Source of the DNA: a virus
Virus record (IMG/VR): IMGVR_UViG_3300035698_018289
Span: 1-51,443 of that record
Length of the DNA stretch: 51,443 nt
Strand: one strand, 5' to 3'
A program made the translations under genes and the position numbers. Shown here in pieces: positions 1 through 8,900 of the stretch (positions are counted from its first letter, which is position 1; each line of letters opens with the position of its first letter). The notes beneath the pieces are model-generated. The model ran no database searches, was not told where the DNA came from, and saw only the letters and a list, made by a program, of their open reading frames with translations.

Positions 1-1
1 G

Positions 2-997
2 ATTACAGAAGCCGGGATTGAAGATGGATTTATGTCACAATGGTCTGCCTTAAACGATGCCAGCACGCAGGGCTTAAACGATCATCAGCGCAGGCCGGAA
101 GATGGTGTGCCGATTACCTGCTTTTTTACCCATGAGAATGAGTTGTATATGGGAAAAGGCGGCGTGCAGGAACGCTGTCAACTCTGGAGAATATCGCCAT
201 ACGCTAATTACTCGCGGATCCGCACGCATTCAGGGCCCAGCCATCAAGGGGGCGCGGTATCTGGTAAAACCTTCTATTATGTTGATAATGGTAAGGTAAT
301 TACGCTTGAAGATAACTGGATCAGCGAACCGATCAATCCGCTAATACAGGCGCTTGGCTCTCCGTGGGAGTTGGTCGGAACATACAACCATCACGAACAT
401 AAGGTTTTTTATTCTTTCGGCAATAAGCTGTTCATTTATGATGAAAAAACAAGCAACTGGCAGTATTTTACGGTCGGTAGCTCGATCCAGATTGTTGAAT
501 ATGTCGCGCCCGGGCCTGCATGGGCTACGATCCTTGGCTATTGGGCCCCTTATTCGCATTTGTCTTGGACTGAAATCTTTTCTACCGCCAGCTACATTGC
601 CATTGTAGACGGTTATAAAGTTGTGCAGCAGACCATGGGCAGCGACGATGATGGAAGCCCGATCGGGATTCGGTACCGGACCCGCACGGACTGCGATAAA
701 CAGCCGAAGCTAAAGAAGCGCTGGAAGTGGGTAACGCTACAGGGCAAATATCACGACGTTGTGCCGTATCCTGCTGATAATCATAACGCTTTTACTGTTT
801 ACGGTAAATTTCATGATTCTCCTACAGGTGGAGAAAACAAGTTGCTTGGCACGATTACGCTTGGTACTAATGGAATAGGGAAACTGAAAATCGACGAACG
901 ATCAATATGGGCAAGCCTAACGATAGTGGAAAGCAGCCGAAACCCGGAACAGCTTGATATAGCAATGCTCGACTATAGATTATCTTCCGACAAATAG
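2..997 (+). CDS. Tail/head-completion protein with propeller-like repeats (5' end cut)
   Basis: The reading frame is open from base 2, so the true start probably lies beyond the left edge; the first internal ATG is at 32. At least 331 residues are visible. The sequence is rich in short beta-strand units of the type aromatic-Y-x-x-G-x-[KL]-[FIV]-[IV]-Y-x-x-x-T-x-x-W (for example FGNKLFIYDEKTSNWQYF), typical of beta-propeller phage proteins such as the P22 gp10 packaged-DNA stabilisation group. It is followed 10 bases later by the ejection-type genes and would follow the tail fibre if the molecule is circular, which fits a tail or tail-needle role. Family assignment is inference from pattern and position only; structural phage protein is fairly safe. 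Confidence 0.6.
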   Translation: MTEAGIEDGFMSQWSALNDASTQGLNDHQRRPEDGVPITCFFTHENELYMGKGGVQERCQLWRISPYANYSRIRTHSGPSHQGGAVSGKTFYYVDNGKVITLEDNWISEPINPLIQALGSPWELVGTYNHHEHKVFYSFGNKLFIYDEKTSNWQYFTVGSSIQIVEYVAPGPAWATILGYWAPYSHLSWTEIFSTASYIAIVDGYKVVQQTMGSDDDGSPIGIRYRTRTDCDKQPKLKKRWKWVTLQGKYHDVVPYPADNHNAFTVYGKFHDSPTGGENKLLGTITLGTNGIGKLKIDERSIWASLTIVESSRNPEQLDIAMLDYRLSSDK

Positions 998-1007
998 GAG
1001 CCAGATC

Positions 1008-2120
1008 ATGTGGAATAGAAAACAGTTTGGAAGCCAGCAGCCGCCCCGAAACACAGACGCAATGTATGAGTCCATGGTGGGTAGTGGGCGAGATCCCAAT
1101 AAAATGAACCGAAGGATGCGCAAGCAGCAGAAAAAAAGGAATAAGTTTGATCCAGATGGACGGATGCGGGAAAGATACGATAATCGCCCTCAAATGCAGG
1201 CCTTCATGGATGATAGGGCGCGGTCAGAAAAGGTTAGGGTGGATATGGGTATCGACCACAGCTATGATAATCCTTGGAACGGCATGCAGCCGAAGCAGCG
1301 CCCGCAACTCGGCTATAAAGCCATGAAAGATCAGCTGAGCAGACCAAACCTGCAGACGCAAGACAAATCGCGGGGCATGGATCCGCGCGGTGTAAGGGGC
1401 CCCAATATGGAATTCAGACAGCCCAACACGGGGAACGGTAAAAACGATTTTCTTGAACATGAAGCAAGCCTGCAGCCGGGGTATCAGCAGAAGATGTACG
1501 ATAAGCTAATGGAGTTTTCACAGCCTGGAGTAATGCCGGAGCGCATGCAGCCGGACCAAAGGAAAGAGAACGATCTTAAGCTAATGAAGCAGCCTATGCC
1601 CGGACAAGGATTGGGTCAGGGCGAATATGGTTTTGCTGGCGGTAGCCAGAATTTCAACGAAAGCACAGGTACTTACCAAAATCAACCTCTTTCTGGCGAG
1701 GAAATAGGGCCTGACGGTAACTTTGTGCAGCCCCAGCTTGCCCAACCCGGAGTTATGCCTATGCAGGACCCAATGACCGGCGGCCATATTGGCCCGGGGC
1801 AGCAGCCGATACCGAATTGGGCACAAAACCCAAACAGCGAGATCATGGATCAGGTGCGCAACTGGAAATCAGGGCGGGGCCAGCAAGCCCCGGGCGCTGG
1901 TGGCCCGATGCAGGGCATGGTGGAGCAGCAAATACCCGAACGGCAGCAGATGCCCGACCGTGCAGGACTTGAAGGAATGTTCAACATGGGCGAGATGAAA
2001 CAACGCCGGCAGCGCAAAGCGGGCCGCATGATGGACAGATTCGCTGGATCAAGCGGCAACCCGCGCAGGCAGGGCCGTATGCTTGACAAGATGTTTAAGA
2101 AATCGCAGAAATGGGGTTAA
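1008..2120 (+). CDS. Low-complexity Gln/Pro/Met/Gly-rich internal virion protein (putative)
   Basis: 370 residues starting at ATG after AGGAGCC. The N-terminal 60 residues are strongly basic (RRMRKQQKKRNK); the middle is dominated by P, Q, G and M with no obvious fold; the C-terminus is again basic (KQRRQRKAGR, FKKSQK). Residues about 60-87 (PQMQAFMDDRARSE...) are almost identical to a segment of the gene at 2797, and the DNA is 80/83 identical, so the two genes share a recent duplication. Position directly upstream of other ejection-type genes suggests a virion internal or DNA-associated protein. No enzymatic motif seen and no family recognised. Confidence 0.6.
   Translation: MWNRKQFGSQQPPRNTDAMYESMVGSGRDPNKMNRRMRKQQKKRNKFDPDGRMRERYDNRPQMQAFMDDRARSEKVRVDMGIDHSYDNPWNGMQPKQRPQLGYKAMKDQLSRPNLQTQDKSRGMDPRGVRGPNMEFRQPNTGNGKNDFLEHEASLQPGYQQKMYDKLMEFSQPGVMPERMQPDQRKENDLKLMKQPMPGQGLGQGEYGFAGGSQNFNESTGTYQNQPLSGEEIGPDGNFVQPQLAQPGVMPMQDPMTGGHIGPGQQPIPNWAQNPNSEIMDQVRNWKSGRGQQAPGAGGPMQGMVEQQIPERQQMPDRAGLEGMFNMGEMKQRRQRKAGRMMDRFAGSSGNPRRQGRMLDKMFKKSQKWG
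1186..1268 (+). repeat. 83-bp direct repeat, copy A
   Basis: Matches 3212-3294 at 80 of 83 positions. It lies in frame inside the gene at 1008 and encodes the PQMQAFMDDRARSE segment. Both copies are read in the same frame, so the duplication preserved coding. Confidence 0.9.
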
Positions 2121-2124
2121 GGCT

Positions 2125-2784
2125 ATGCAGACTTTTGAAGAATGGAGAGCGCAAATTGATCCGGGTCAGCAGCAAGACAGGGCCAGGCTGGAGGAAATCT
2201 GGCTTAAACAGCAGGCTGGCCAGCAGTCCTTAGTTAGTCAGCCCCCGCCACAAGCTAATCAGCAGTCCTTGCTTGATCCAGTGGGAGGTCAATCGCTGGT
2301 TGAGGACTATCAGGCCCCGGCGTATGAGAAGCTGGAGGTGAAACCACAACCCAGGCAAGACTTGTTTTCAAAAGAAGCAAACCCGAATCCAAGCCAGGAA
2401 GAAATGGCTGGAATGGATCCGCTCGACAAGATAATGCAGAACGGATCCGTAGGCCAGCTGGGAACAGGCTTGCTTTCTAAATCGCTCACTGGCGATCCCT
2501 TTGCCCCGGAAGAAAACGAAGCGTCTGGCATAATCGGTGGAGCAATGCAGGGCGCACAAATGGGATCCGCAGCAGGGACATGGGGAACATTGATTGGCGG
2601 TGTTGTTGGCGGTGTTGGCGGTAAATACTTGTCCGGCATGAACGAGCCGACCGAAAGAGAAACAGCCGAGGAAGAAGCAGCGATTGCGCGGGCTAAAAAA
2701 GTAAAAGATGCTTATTATGACGATCAGGCCGAGCAAGGCGGCAGGTCGGCAGCCAGCACTATTATGTCGGCACTTGGCCTATAA
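2125..2784 (+). CDS. Glycine-zipper internal/ejection protein (putative)
   Basis: 219 residues; start chosen at ATG 2125 after TAAGG, five bases past the previous stop, rather than at an upstream in-frame TTG. The first 110 residues are Q- and P-rich and polar (EEWRAQIDPGQQQDRARLEE). Residues about 145-185 form a hydrophobic glycine-zipper stretch (IIGGAMQGAQMGSAAG then GTLIGGVVGGVGGKYL), the kind of segment found in phage proteins inserted into the host envelope during DNA ejection. The tail is acidic and helical (ERETAEEEAAIARAKK). Sandwiched between other probable ejection proteins; a T7 gp14-type membrane role is inference. Confidence 0.65.
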   Translation: MQTFEEWRAQIDPGQQQDRARLEEIWLKQQAGQQSLVSQPPPQANQQSLLDPVGGQSLVEDYQAPAYEKLEVKPQPRQDLFSKEANPNPSQEEMAGMDPLDKIMQNGSVGQLGTGLLSKSLTGDPFAPEENEASGIIGGAMQGAQMGSAAGTWGTLIGGVVGGVGGKYLSGMNEPTERETAEEEAAIARAKKVKDAYYDDQAEQGGRSAASTIMSALGL

Positions 2785-2796
2785 AGGGGAAATAAC

Positions 2797-4566
2797 ATGG
2801 CACAAAATGCACCGAGAGACTACTTAGGCAGCGAAAGCGGACTGTCGAGAGATTATGGCCTCAAAACGTCTGATTCCCAGGATACGCTGGAATATTATAA
2901 TTATTTGAAGGCCAACGACCCGAAGCAGGCCGTTAAATTCCTAAAGGAAATGGGGAAACTTGGCTGGAATCCAACACAGGCAGCCGAGGATATGGCTGCA
3001 TCTGAAGCGTATGCCAACCAAGAGCCCGAAGCAGTAACGTATGATGATTTTTATGACAGCATGAAAGACCCCCTCATGGCAGAAATTGAGCGTCATTCTC
3101 CTGACGGTCGAGGTCATGCTTTGGGGAATATGGTTGACGCTATGAAGCGCGCTCCCGAAGAATTTGCGGCCTATGAGCGTAAGTGGCGCGAGGCTGGCAA
3201 TGAGGGTCGGAGCCCTCAAATGCAGGCCTTCATGGATGATAGAGCGCGGTCAGAACAGGTTAGGGTGGATATGGGTATCGACCCCAGCTATGATTACGAC
3301 AGCCAGACTACCGACGTTCGTGGCCGAATCGCAGATAATGACGCTGGGTATCAAGACCAGGTTGGCGATATCAATGCGCAACTGGCTGAACGCGCAGCAC
3401 GCATGGAAGGTGATTATCAGGAGCACGGAGTTGGTGGCGCGAGATATGGCGCGCAGGACGATCAGGCCCTTGCCAACATGGGCAGAGTAGGCGGCGAAGG
3501 CTTTGCAGAAGAATATGGCGATAATACTCAGGGCTTTCTTGGCGACCTGCAAGAAGGTGTGCAGGATGGCAGCGAACGCAACGATGCCGTTCAGAACATG
3601 CTTACCAGCGCAGCGCAAGGCGATCTTAACGATCCGGCAAATGATTTTTACCAGAAGCAACTGGCATTGCGCCGGCCGGCTATGGACGAAGCTCTTGACG
3701 CTGTTACTGAACGCGCTGGACAAACACGCGGAGTCGGTGGCGGGAGATACAACAAGCAAATGCTTGATACTGCTCGGAAAATGCAGGCAGATACCGAAGC
3801 CAGCTTGTCCGGCATGCAGCTGGCGCAGGCAAATAACGCTGTTAATTATCAGACCGGGCAGGATAACCGGAATGTAAGTCTTGCAGGGCAGGCAGCGGGC
3901 ATGCAGAACGCTGTCACAAATGCCGGATTAAACGCGAATCAAGGCGTTGCTGGCGTGGTCGGCAACCGTGCGGCAGCTTCAAACGCTAATGAAAACATGT
4001 TTAACCAGATGGCCAAAGAGGGCCTTGAAAATCAAATGGGCGTTGATCAAAGCGGTACTGACAATATGTTTAAGCAAATGACCTATGACGACAGGGAAAA
4101 AGACCGCATTAATGAAACCCACGTAAACCCGATTGAAGCTGCAATGCAGGAAACCATGGCATATCAGGATTTGCTTAATATGGATCTTGGCAAAGAAACT
4201 AAAATGAGCAAGAAACAGCGCAAAGCTGCTAACAAACTGGGGCAGTTTCAGGGTATGGGCATGGACGGAACGAAAGTTGGCGTGCATGGCGCTGCCGGGC
4301 GAGGGGAAACCTTATCAAAGAAACAGCAGAAAAAATATGATAAGCAAATGAAAAAGCTGGGCGTTTTTGATAAAGTTGGCGCGGATGTTACGAAGAATAA
4401 AACCCTAATGAACCAGATGCGAGAAACAGGGGTGATGCCAGGGCAGGCTTCTGGCGGGTACGCGCAAGAGGGAAGCAGCTATCAGGGCAAGTACCTTCAA
4501 AAAGTAGCTAAACGCGATGCAAAAAACGCAAAAAAGGCGGCGAAGGCGGCCCGCAAACTTGGATAG
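2797..4566 (+). CDS. Internal virion/ejection protein (putative), 589 aa
   Basis: Start ATG after GGGGAAATAAC. Mostly polar, predicted helical, rich in Q, N, A and M. It contains the PQMQAFMDDRARSE segment shared with the gene at 1008 (residues about 140-166), and two copies of an internal motif [HR]GVGG[AG]RY (near residues 210 and 311), each followed by Q/K-rich helix. The C-terminal 60 residues are very basic (KKQQKKYDKQMKKLG; KRDAKNAKKAAKAARK). Long A/Q-rich helices with a basic tail are usual for podovirus internal core proteins that leave with the DNA. No catalytic motif recognised; role inferred from position between tail genes and the giant protein. Confidence 0.65.
   Translation: MAQNAPRDYLGSESGLSRDYGLKTSDSQDTLEYYNYLKANDPKQAVKFLKEMGKLGWNPTQAAEDMAASEAYANQEPEAVTYDDFYDSMKDPLMAEIERHSPDGRGHALGNMVDAMKRAPEEFAAYERKWREAGNEGRSPQMQAFMDDRARSEQVRVDMGIDPSYDYDSQTTDVRGRIADNDAGYQDQVGDINAQLAERAARMEGDYQEHGVGGARYGAQDDQALANMGRVGGEGFAEEYGDNTQGFLGDLQEGVQDGSERNDAVQNMLTSAAQGDLNDPANDFYQKQLALRRPAMDEALDAVTERAGQTRGVGGGRYNKQMLDTARKMQADTEASLSGMQLAQANNAVNYQTGQDNRNVSLAGQAAGMQNAVTNAGLNANQGVAGVVGNRAAASNANENMFNQMAKEGLENQMGVDQSGTDNMFKQMTYDDREKDRINETHVNPIEAAMQETMAYQDLLNMDLGKETKMSKKQRKAANKLGQFQGMGMDGTKVGVHGAAGRGETLSKKQQKKYDKQMKKLGVFDKVGADVTKNKTLMNQMRETGVMPGQASGGYAQEGSSYQGKYLQKVAKRDAKNAKKAAKAARKLG
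3212..3294 (+). repeat. 83-bp direct repeat, copy B
   Basis: Second copy of 1186-1268 with three substitutions, in frame in the gene at 2797. The near identity over a stretch that also varies at silent positions elsewhere in both genes implies recent transfer between them rather than common ancient descent. Confidence 0.9.
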
Positions 4567-4590
4567 TACGGTATCTGGAGGAATTGTTAA

Positions 4591-5904
4591 ATGACGACCC
4601 TACGCAACAAACCACAGCGCTCGGAAGCGGGAGCAAGCGCAGCAGCAGTTTCGGCTTACCGGCCCGAAAAGCGGAGCACTCAGGGCGATGCCGCTATTTT
4701 GCAAATGGAAAGATCCTTGCTAAATTCTGCCGAAGGCCGGCAGGACATGCACAACAGCATGAGTTTGCTGGACCACCAGACCGGTACGACAGCAAAGCAG
4801 CGCAAAACCGACGCTGACACAGCGCGAGCTGATAAAACTCAAGACCGAGAGCAATCACAGCTTACCCGTAAAGAGAAACGCGCTGCACAGGAATTTTCCT
4901 TTGAATTTCTCCAGCATCCTGAATGGCAGGATCCGGAGAACCGCGAGGACGCACTTACAGCCATTGAAGCGATAATGGAGAAAAACGGCATTAAGGATCC
5001 CGCGAGTGCAGCAAAAATCGCAGGGCCATTAACAAAATGGGGAGAATCAAGGCGCGCAGCTGCAGCAGAACAGGACGATAAAATTGAATTACGCAAGCGC
5101 GAGTTTCCTCTTGATATTGAACTGGAGAAAGCGAAAGCTCTAACGAGAGCACAATACCGGGCAAGCAGCCGAGCCAAGGCACAGCCTTCTTGGAACACCC
5201 ACGCGGAAGGCACTATCGAGAAAATAAATATGGAAATGTTGGTTATTCGGAACAAGCTGTTAGCAGAAAACTCCAAAGTATCCAGGTTTGGCCGTGGTGG
5301 ACCAGACGACGACAAGATTGCAGGACTTAATGCGCAGCTTGAGCTTCTTGAAAATGCTAAAATTGAAGCTCAGGCCAATTTAGAGCGCGGCGTTAATGGA
5401 AGCCCGGCCCAGGCAACAGAAAAAAACCAAGACCAGCAGGCACCGCAGCGAAAATATCCCCGCGCAGAACTCGAAACAGAGGACGCCAGACGCAAGGCTG
5501 TTCGCGCCGCGCCTGCCGTTCAGCCAGAAACACCTGTCCAACCTGCTGCGATTGCTCCCGAACAGCAAGCTCCGGCTCCCCAGCAACCAGCACAGGAAGC
5601 TCCGGCTCCCCAGCAACCAGCACAGGAAGCAGGGCTGCCAGAGGTGGCCGGGCAAAGGAGAACACCTGCGCCGGGCAGAGATCCGCTTGACGCTATCTTG
5701 GATTTTCCGGGCAAAGTAGTGGACCATTTCAATCAAAAGGGAACAGAGTTGCAAATTCAGCAAGAAAGCGCAATAATATCTGCCTATGACGGCGGGGCAT
5801 CGCCTGAACAGATTGCAGAAAGCCTTCATATGTTCGCAAATCCAGAGCAGAACCTTCAATATGTGATGAGTGTTTTACAGCGATCGCAAGTAGCACAAAA
5901 ATAA
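4591..5904 (+). CDS. Coiled-coil internal virion protein (putative), 437 aa
   Basis: Start ATG seven bases after GGAGGAAT. Residues 60-270 are highly charged and helical with heptad-like spacing (KTDADTARADKTQDREQ; EKRAAQEFSFEFLQH), interpretable as extended coiled coil. Residues about 300-360 form a P/A/Q linker containing an exact tandem duplication of 30 bp (unit APAPQQPAQE). The last 80 residues are compact and end in a helix containing a PEQIAESLHMF stretch. Gene order (just before the giant protein) suggests an internal core component that assembles with it. No known domain recognised. Confidence 0.6.
   Translation: MTTLRNKPQRSEAGASAAAVSAYRPEKRSTQGDAAILQMERSLLNSAEGRQDMHNSMSLLDHQTGTTAKQRKTDADTARADKTQDREQSQLTRKEKRAAQEFSFEFLQHPEWQDPENREDALTAIEAIMEKNGIKDPASAAKIAGPLTKWGESRRAAAAEQDDKIELRKREFPLDIELEKAKALTRAQYRASSRAKAQPSWNTHAEGTIEKINMEMLVIRNKLLAENSKVSRFGRGGPDDDKIAGLNAQLELLENAKIEAQANLERGVNGSPAQATEKNQDQQAPQRKYPRAELETEDARRKAVRAAPAVQPETPVQPAAIAPEQQAPAPQQPAQEAPAPQQPAQEAGLPEVAGQRRTPAPGRDPLDAILDFPGKVVDHFNQKGTELQIQQESAIISAYDGGASPEQIAESLHMFANPEQNLQYVMSVLQRSQVAQK
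5569..5628 (+). repeat. Exact tandem repeat, 2 x 30 bp
   Basis: Two identical 30-base units, GCTCCGGCTCCCCAGCAACC plus ten more bases, encoding APAPQQPAQE twice in the Pro/Ala/Gln linker of the gene at 4591. Likely replication slippage in a spacer that tolerates length change. Confidence 0.9.
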
Positions 5905-5928
5905 TAAATTCCCTGCAAGGAGTGGCCC

Positions 5929-8900
5929 ATGAGCGACTTGTCACATTTAACCGACGAAGAACTCAACCAAATGCTTGCGACTACAGATCCGCAGCAGCCT
6001 GCTGGAGATCAATCTTCTTTCGATCCAGACGGCCCCGGATACGACGACGCGACTGCTGATCAGATTATTGCTAAATATCCTCTTACGGTATCCAAGCCCG
6101 ACAAATTTGAAGGCCAGACAGTTAAGAACGAGGGTTCTTTCCAGTCATGGCAATGGCATCCAGAAGAAAATGATTATAAGGTGCACGGCGGCAGCTTTGA
6201 TGGCTCAACCGGGATGCTGTTAAAAGGCAAAGGGCATGCAACCTTTGATCTTGCCGCGCAGGAAGAAGAACGGCTGGGCAACGAAATCTATAAGAATGAA
6301 ACTGACGGTCGATATTATACCCGCAAAAAGCTAAACCAGGTATCTGACGAAGAACTCAACCGATTGCTTGCCGAAGCAAGAGAAACACCAGAAAAACCTG
6401 ATCTTGGTTTTTTCGATAATGTTTTCGAGAATTCTGCCAATCTTGCGCAAAGTGCCGGATATGGTGCAGTTGGTTCAGTTGGCAATATTATGGTTGGCGA
6501 TGGTGTGCGTGATTCGTCGTTATGGAATCGCGCAGGACGCAAAATGCAAGATTATAGCTCGGAAGGGCTTGAAGATATCCCCGACGGCTTGTACAAAAAC
6601 ACAGGTACGAGTATAGGTGTTTCTTCTCCGGGTATAGCCCTTGCTTTCCCCGGCAGAGCCATTGGCGCTCTTGTAGGTTCGGCTGCCGGTCCTGCTGGAA
6701 CGGTAGTAGGCGCGGCTGTTGGTGCAGGTGCAGCGTCTTACTGGCCTATGTACGCATCTGCCAGAGGTGGTTTTTATAATGATGCTTTTGACGAGGAGAC
6801 AAGAAGGGTCGGGCGTGAATTAACCGACGCAGAATATGCCGCATGGGAAAAGCGTATAGCGCCAATGGCGAATGAATATGCAAGATGGGAAGCAATCGGC
6901 GAAGCCATTGGAAATACTGCACTGTTCGGTGCCGGGAAAATCCCCGCAAAATCAATCCTTTCGGGAACGCTGGGCCAGTTTGGGAAAAGGTCTGCCGGCT
7001 GGACGACAAAATTTATTGTAGAACACCCGAAACTAACAAAACTTATGGCCGAGCCTATGAAGTTTGCAGGCGGTCTTGTTGGTGAAGGTATAGGCGAAGT
7101 AATTACCGAAGTTAAGCAGACCCCGATTGCCTATAAAGCCGGGCTTGCAGATAGCCCCAATGTCTCTATTGGCGATGCTGCACGCGGAGTAATGCCGACC
7201 GTCACGCTACAATCCGCTATAATGTGGCCTATTACCCGGTTTCTTGGCGGTGCAAGTGCTTCCCAAAAAAGGCGAATGAAAACCGGAGATACCGCCGAAG
7301 ATACGGTTAATCAGAGCGCAGACGAATTTGATATCCAATTTGGAAGCGATGAAGAGATAAACGAAATTGCCGAAACGGTAAAAGACCTTGAATTGCTGGT
7401 TGAAAGCGGACAGGTAACGCCAGACGATTTAATTGAAAACGCTGAGTATCTTGAGAAGAATCACCCCGATGATGCCAGGTCACAGGTACTTGCCGGAATG
7501 ATACGCGATTTGGCCTCAGATGCACAGGAAGGGCTCGAAGCTGCCGGGACAGCTGGGCAGGATACGCTTATTGATACCAGCGAAGATAATCTGCCGCCGC
7601 TGTACCGTGATGAAAACGGCGAAGAGATAATAGAACCAAGCGCATGGGAGGGTATGCCTGCTTCCAGAAACGCTGCACAGCGAGAGAGACAAGGCCCGCA
7701 AGAAGCAGCACCACAAAACATCCCACTTGCACAGCAGGATATTACACAATTAAGCGATGTGGAGCTTGAGGCTTTGCTTGACGCTGCGGAGTTGCAAGAA
7801 GAAGCATTTAACCCCGCGCATGAATCAGCGAGGGTATTAGAAGCCGGCGCAGTCCGTGAAGATAATCTCCGGCAGTCTCCAGCCGGTGCGCAGGGCCTAC
7901 AGGCACAGCTTGCACAGCAGGAGGATCCCAATGCTGGTAATACTGAAAACGACCAAAATCAAGGGCCAGCCGGACTCCAAAGCGATCAGGAAGTTGTACC
8001 GGATCAGACTGAAATCCAGACACTCAAAGGGCAGCTTGCAGAGCTCCAAGGCGTGCGCGGAGCCGCAGCCGGCAGACAAAAGATAAACCTCAAGGCGCGG
8101 ATTGCGGAGATTGGAACAGAAGCAGCCTACAATGATCCCAACCGCTTGCCGTATGAAGCCAGCGATCACCCGCTTGAATTTATGCTGGATCAGTATAATG
8201 ACGGTTCGATTGGAACAATCAACGATTTTGTGCCCGAAATTGAAAGCATGCTCGATGATGGGCTTATCAATGACAAAGAGCTCAGAATTTCTGTCGATAA
8301 CTATCACCGCGCTGTTCGTGCCGATACAGAAGAATATGGCAAACGCAGCGGCCTTCCAGAAGAAGCTGGCGAAAAGTTCATAGCCGAGCTGGAGCGAGTT
8401 GTTGAAGCAGAAAAGGCAGGATCCGCGCCTGCTGCAGCAGTACCCAAAGAAGCCACCCCCGCGCTGCCCGAAGCTGTTGCCCCGGTTGAGGGCAGCGCAC
8501 CTTCCTTGGACTTTAATCTTGACACCAAACTACCAGCATTATCCGAACATTGGGATGCAGAATGGCAGCGATCCGAAGCCCTGGGCGAAAAGAATCAGCC
8601 CGAGGTCAAGGCGCTTAACGAGCAGATTGCTGCGCTCAAAGGTGTGCGCGGAGCAAAGGCCAGCCAACAAAAGAAAGAATTAAGGGCCCAGATCGACGAA
8701 CTTGAATCCGGCCCTGCGAATATCCAAGGTGCTGCTGAAAGTGCAGTAGTGGACGCGCAGGAGAGGTTACGCGATGTAGTTATTTCAAAAGTCAAGGAGC
8801 GTGTTTCCGATTCAGAGCAGGCAGAGCAGATTACCGATGATATCATGGAGGACCTTACCAACCCGCGCCAGTATGAAGGCTATGGCCCGAATTGGAGCAA

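Noticed and set aside
5969-6223. Overlapping plus-strand frames within the giant gene (for example 82 codons at 5975)
   Set aside because: They are out-of-frame shadows with no ribosome site and implausible composition.
7461-7931. Long minus-strand open frame (156 codons) inside the giant gene, and many like it
   Set aside because: It lies opposite an intact conserved coding frame, has Ser/Cys/Ala-rich low-complexity translation, no ribosome site and no neighbours on that strand.
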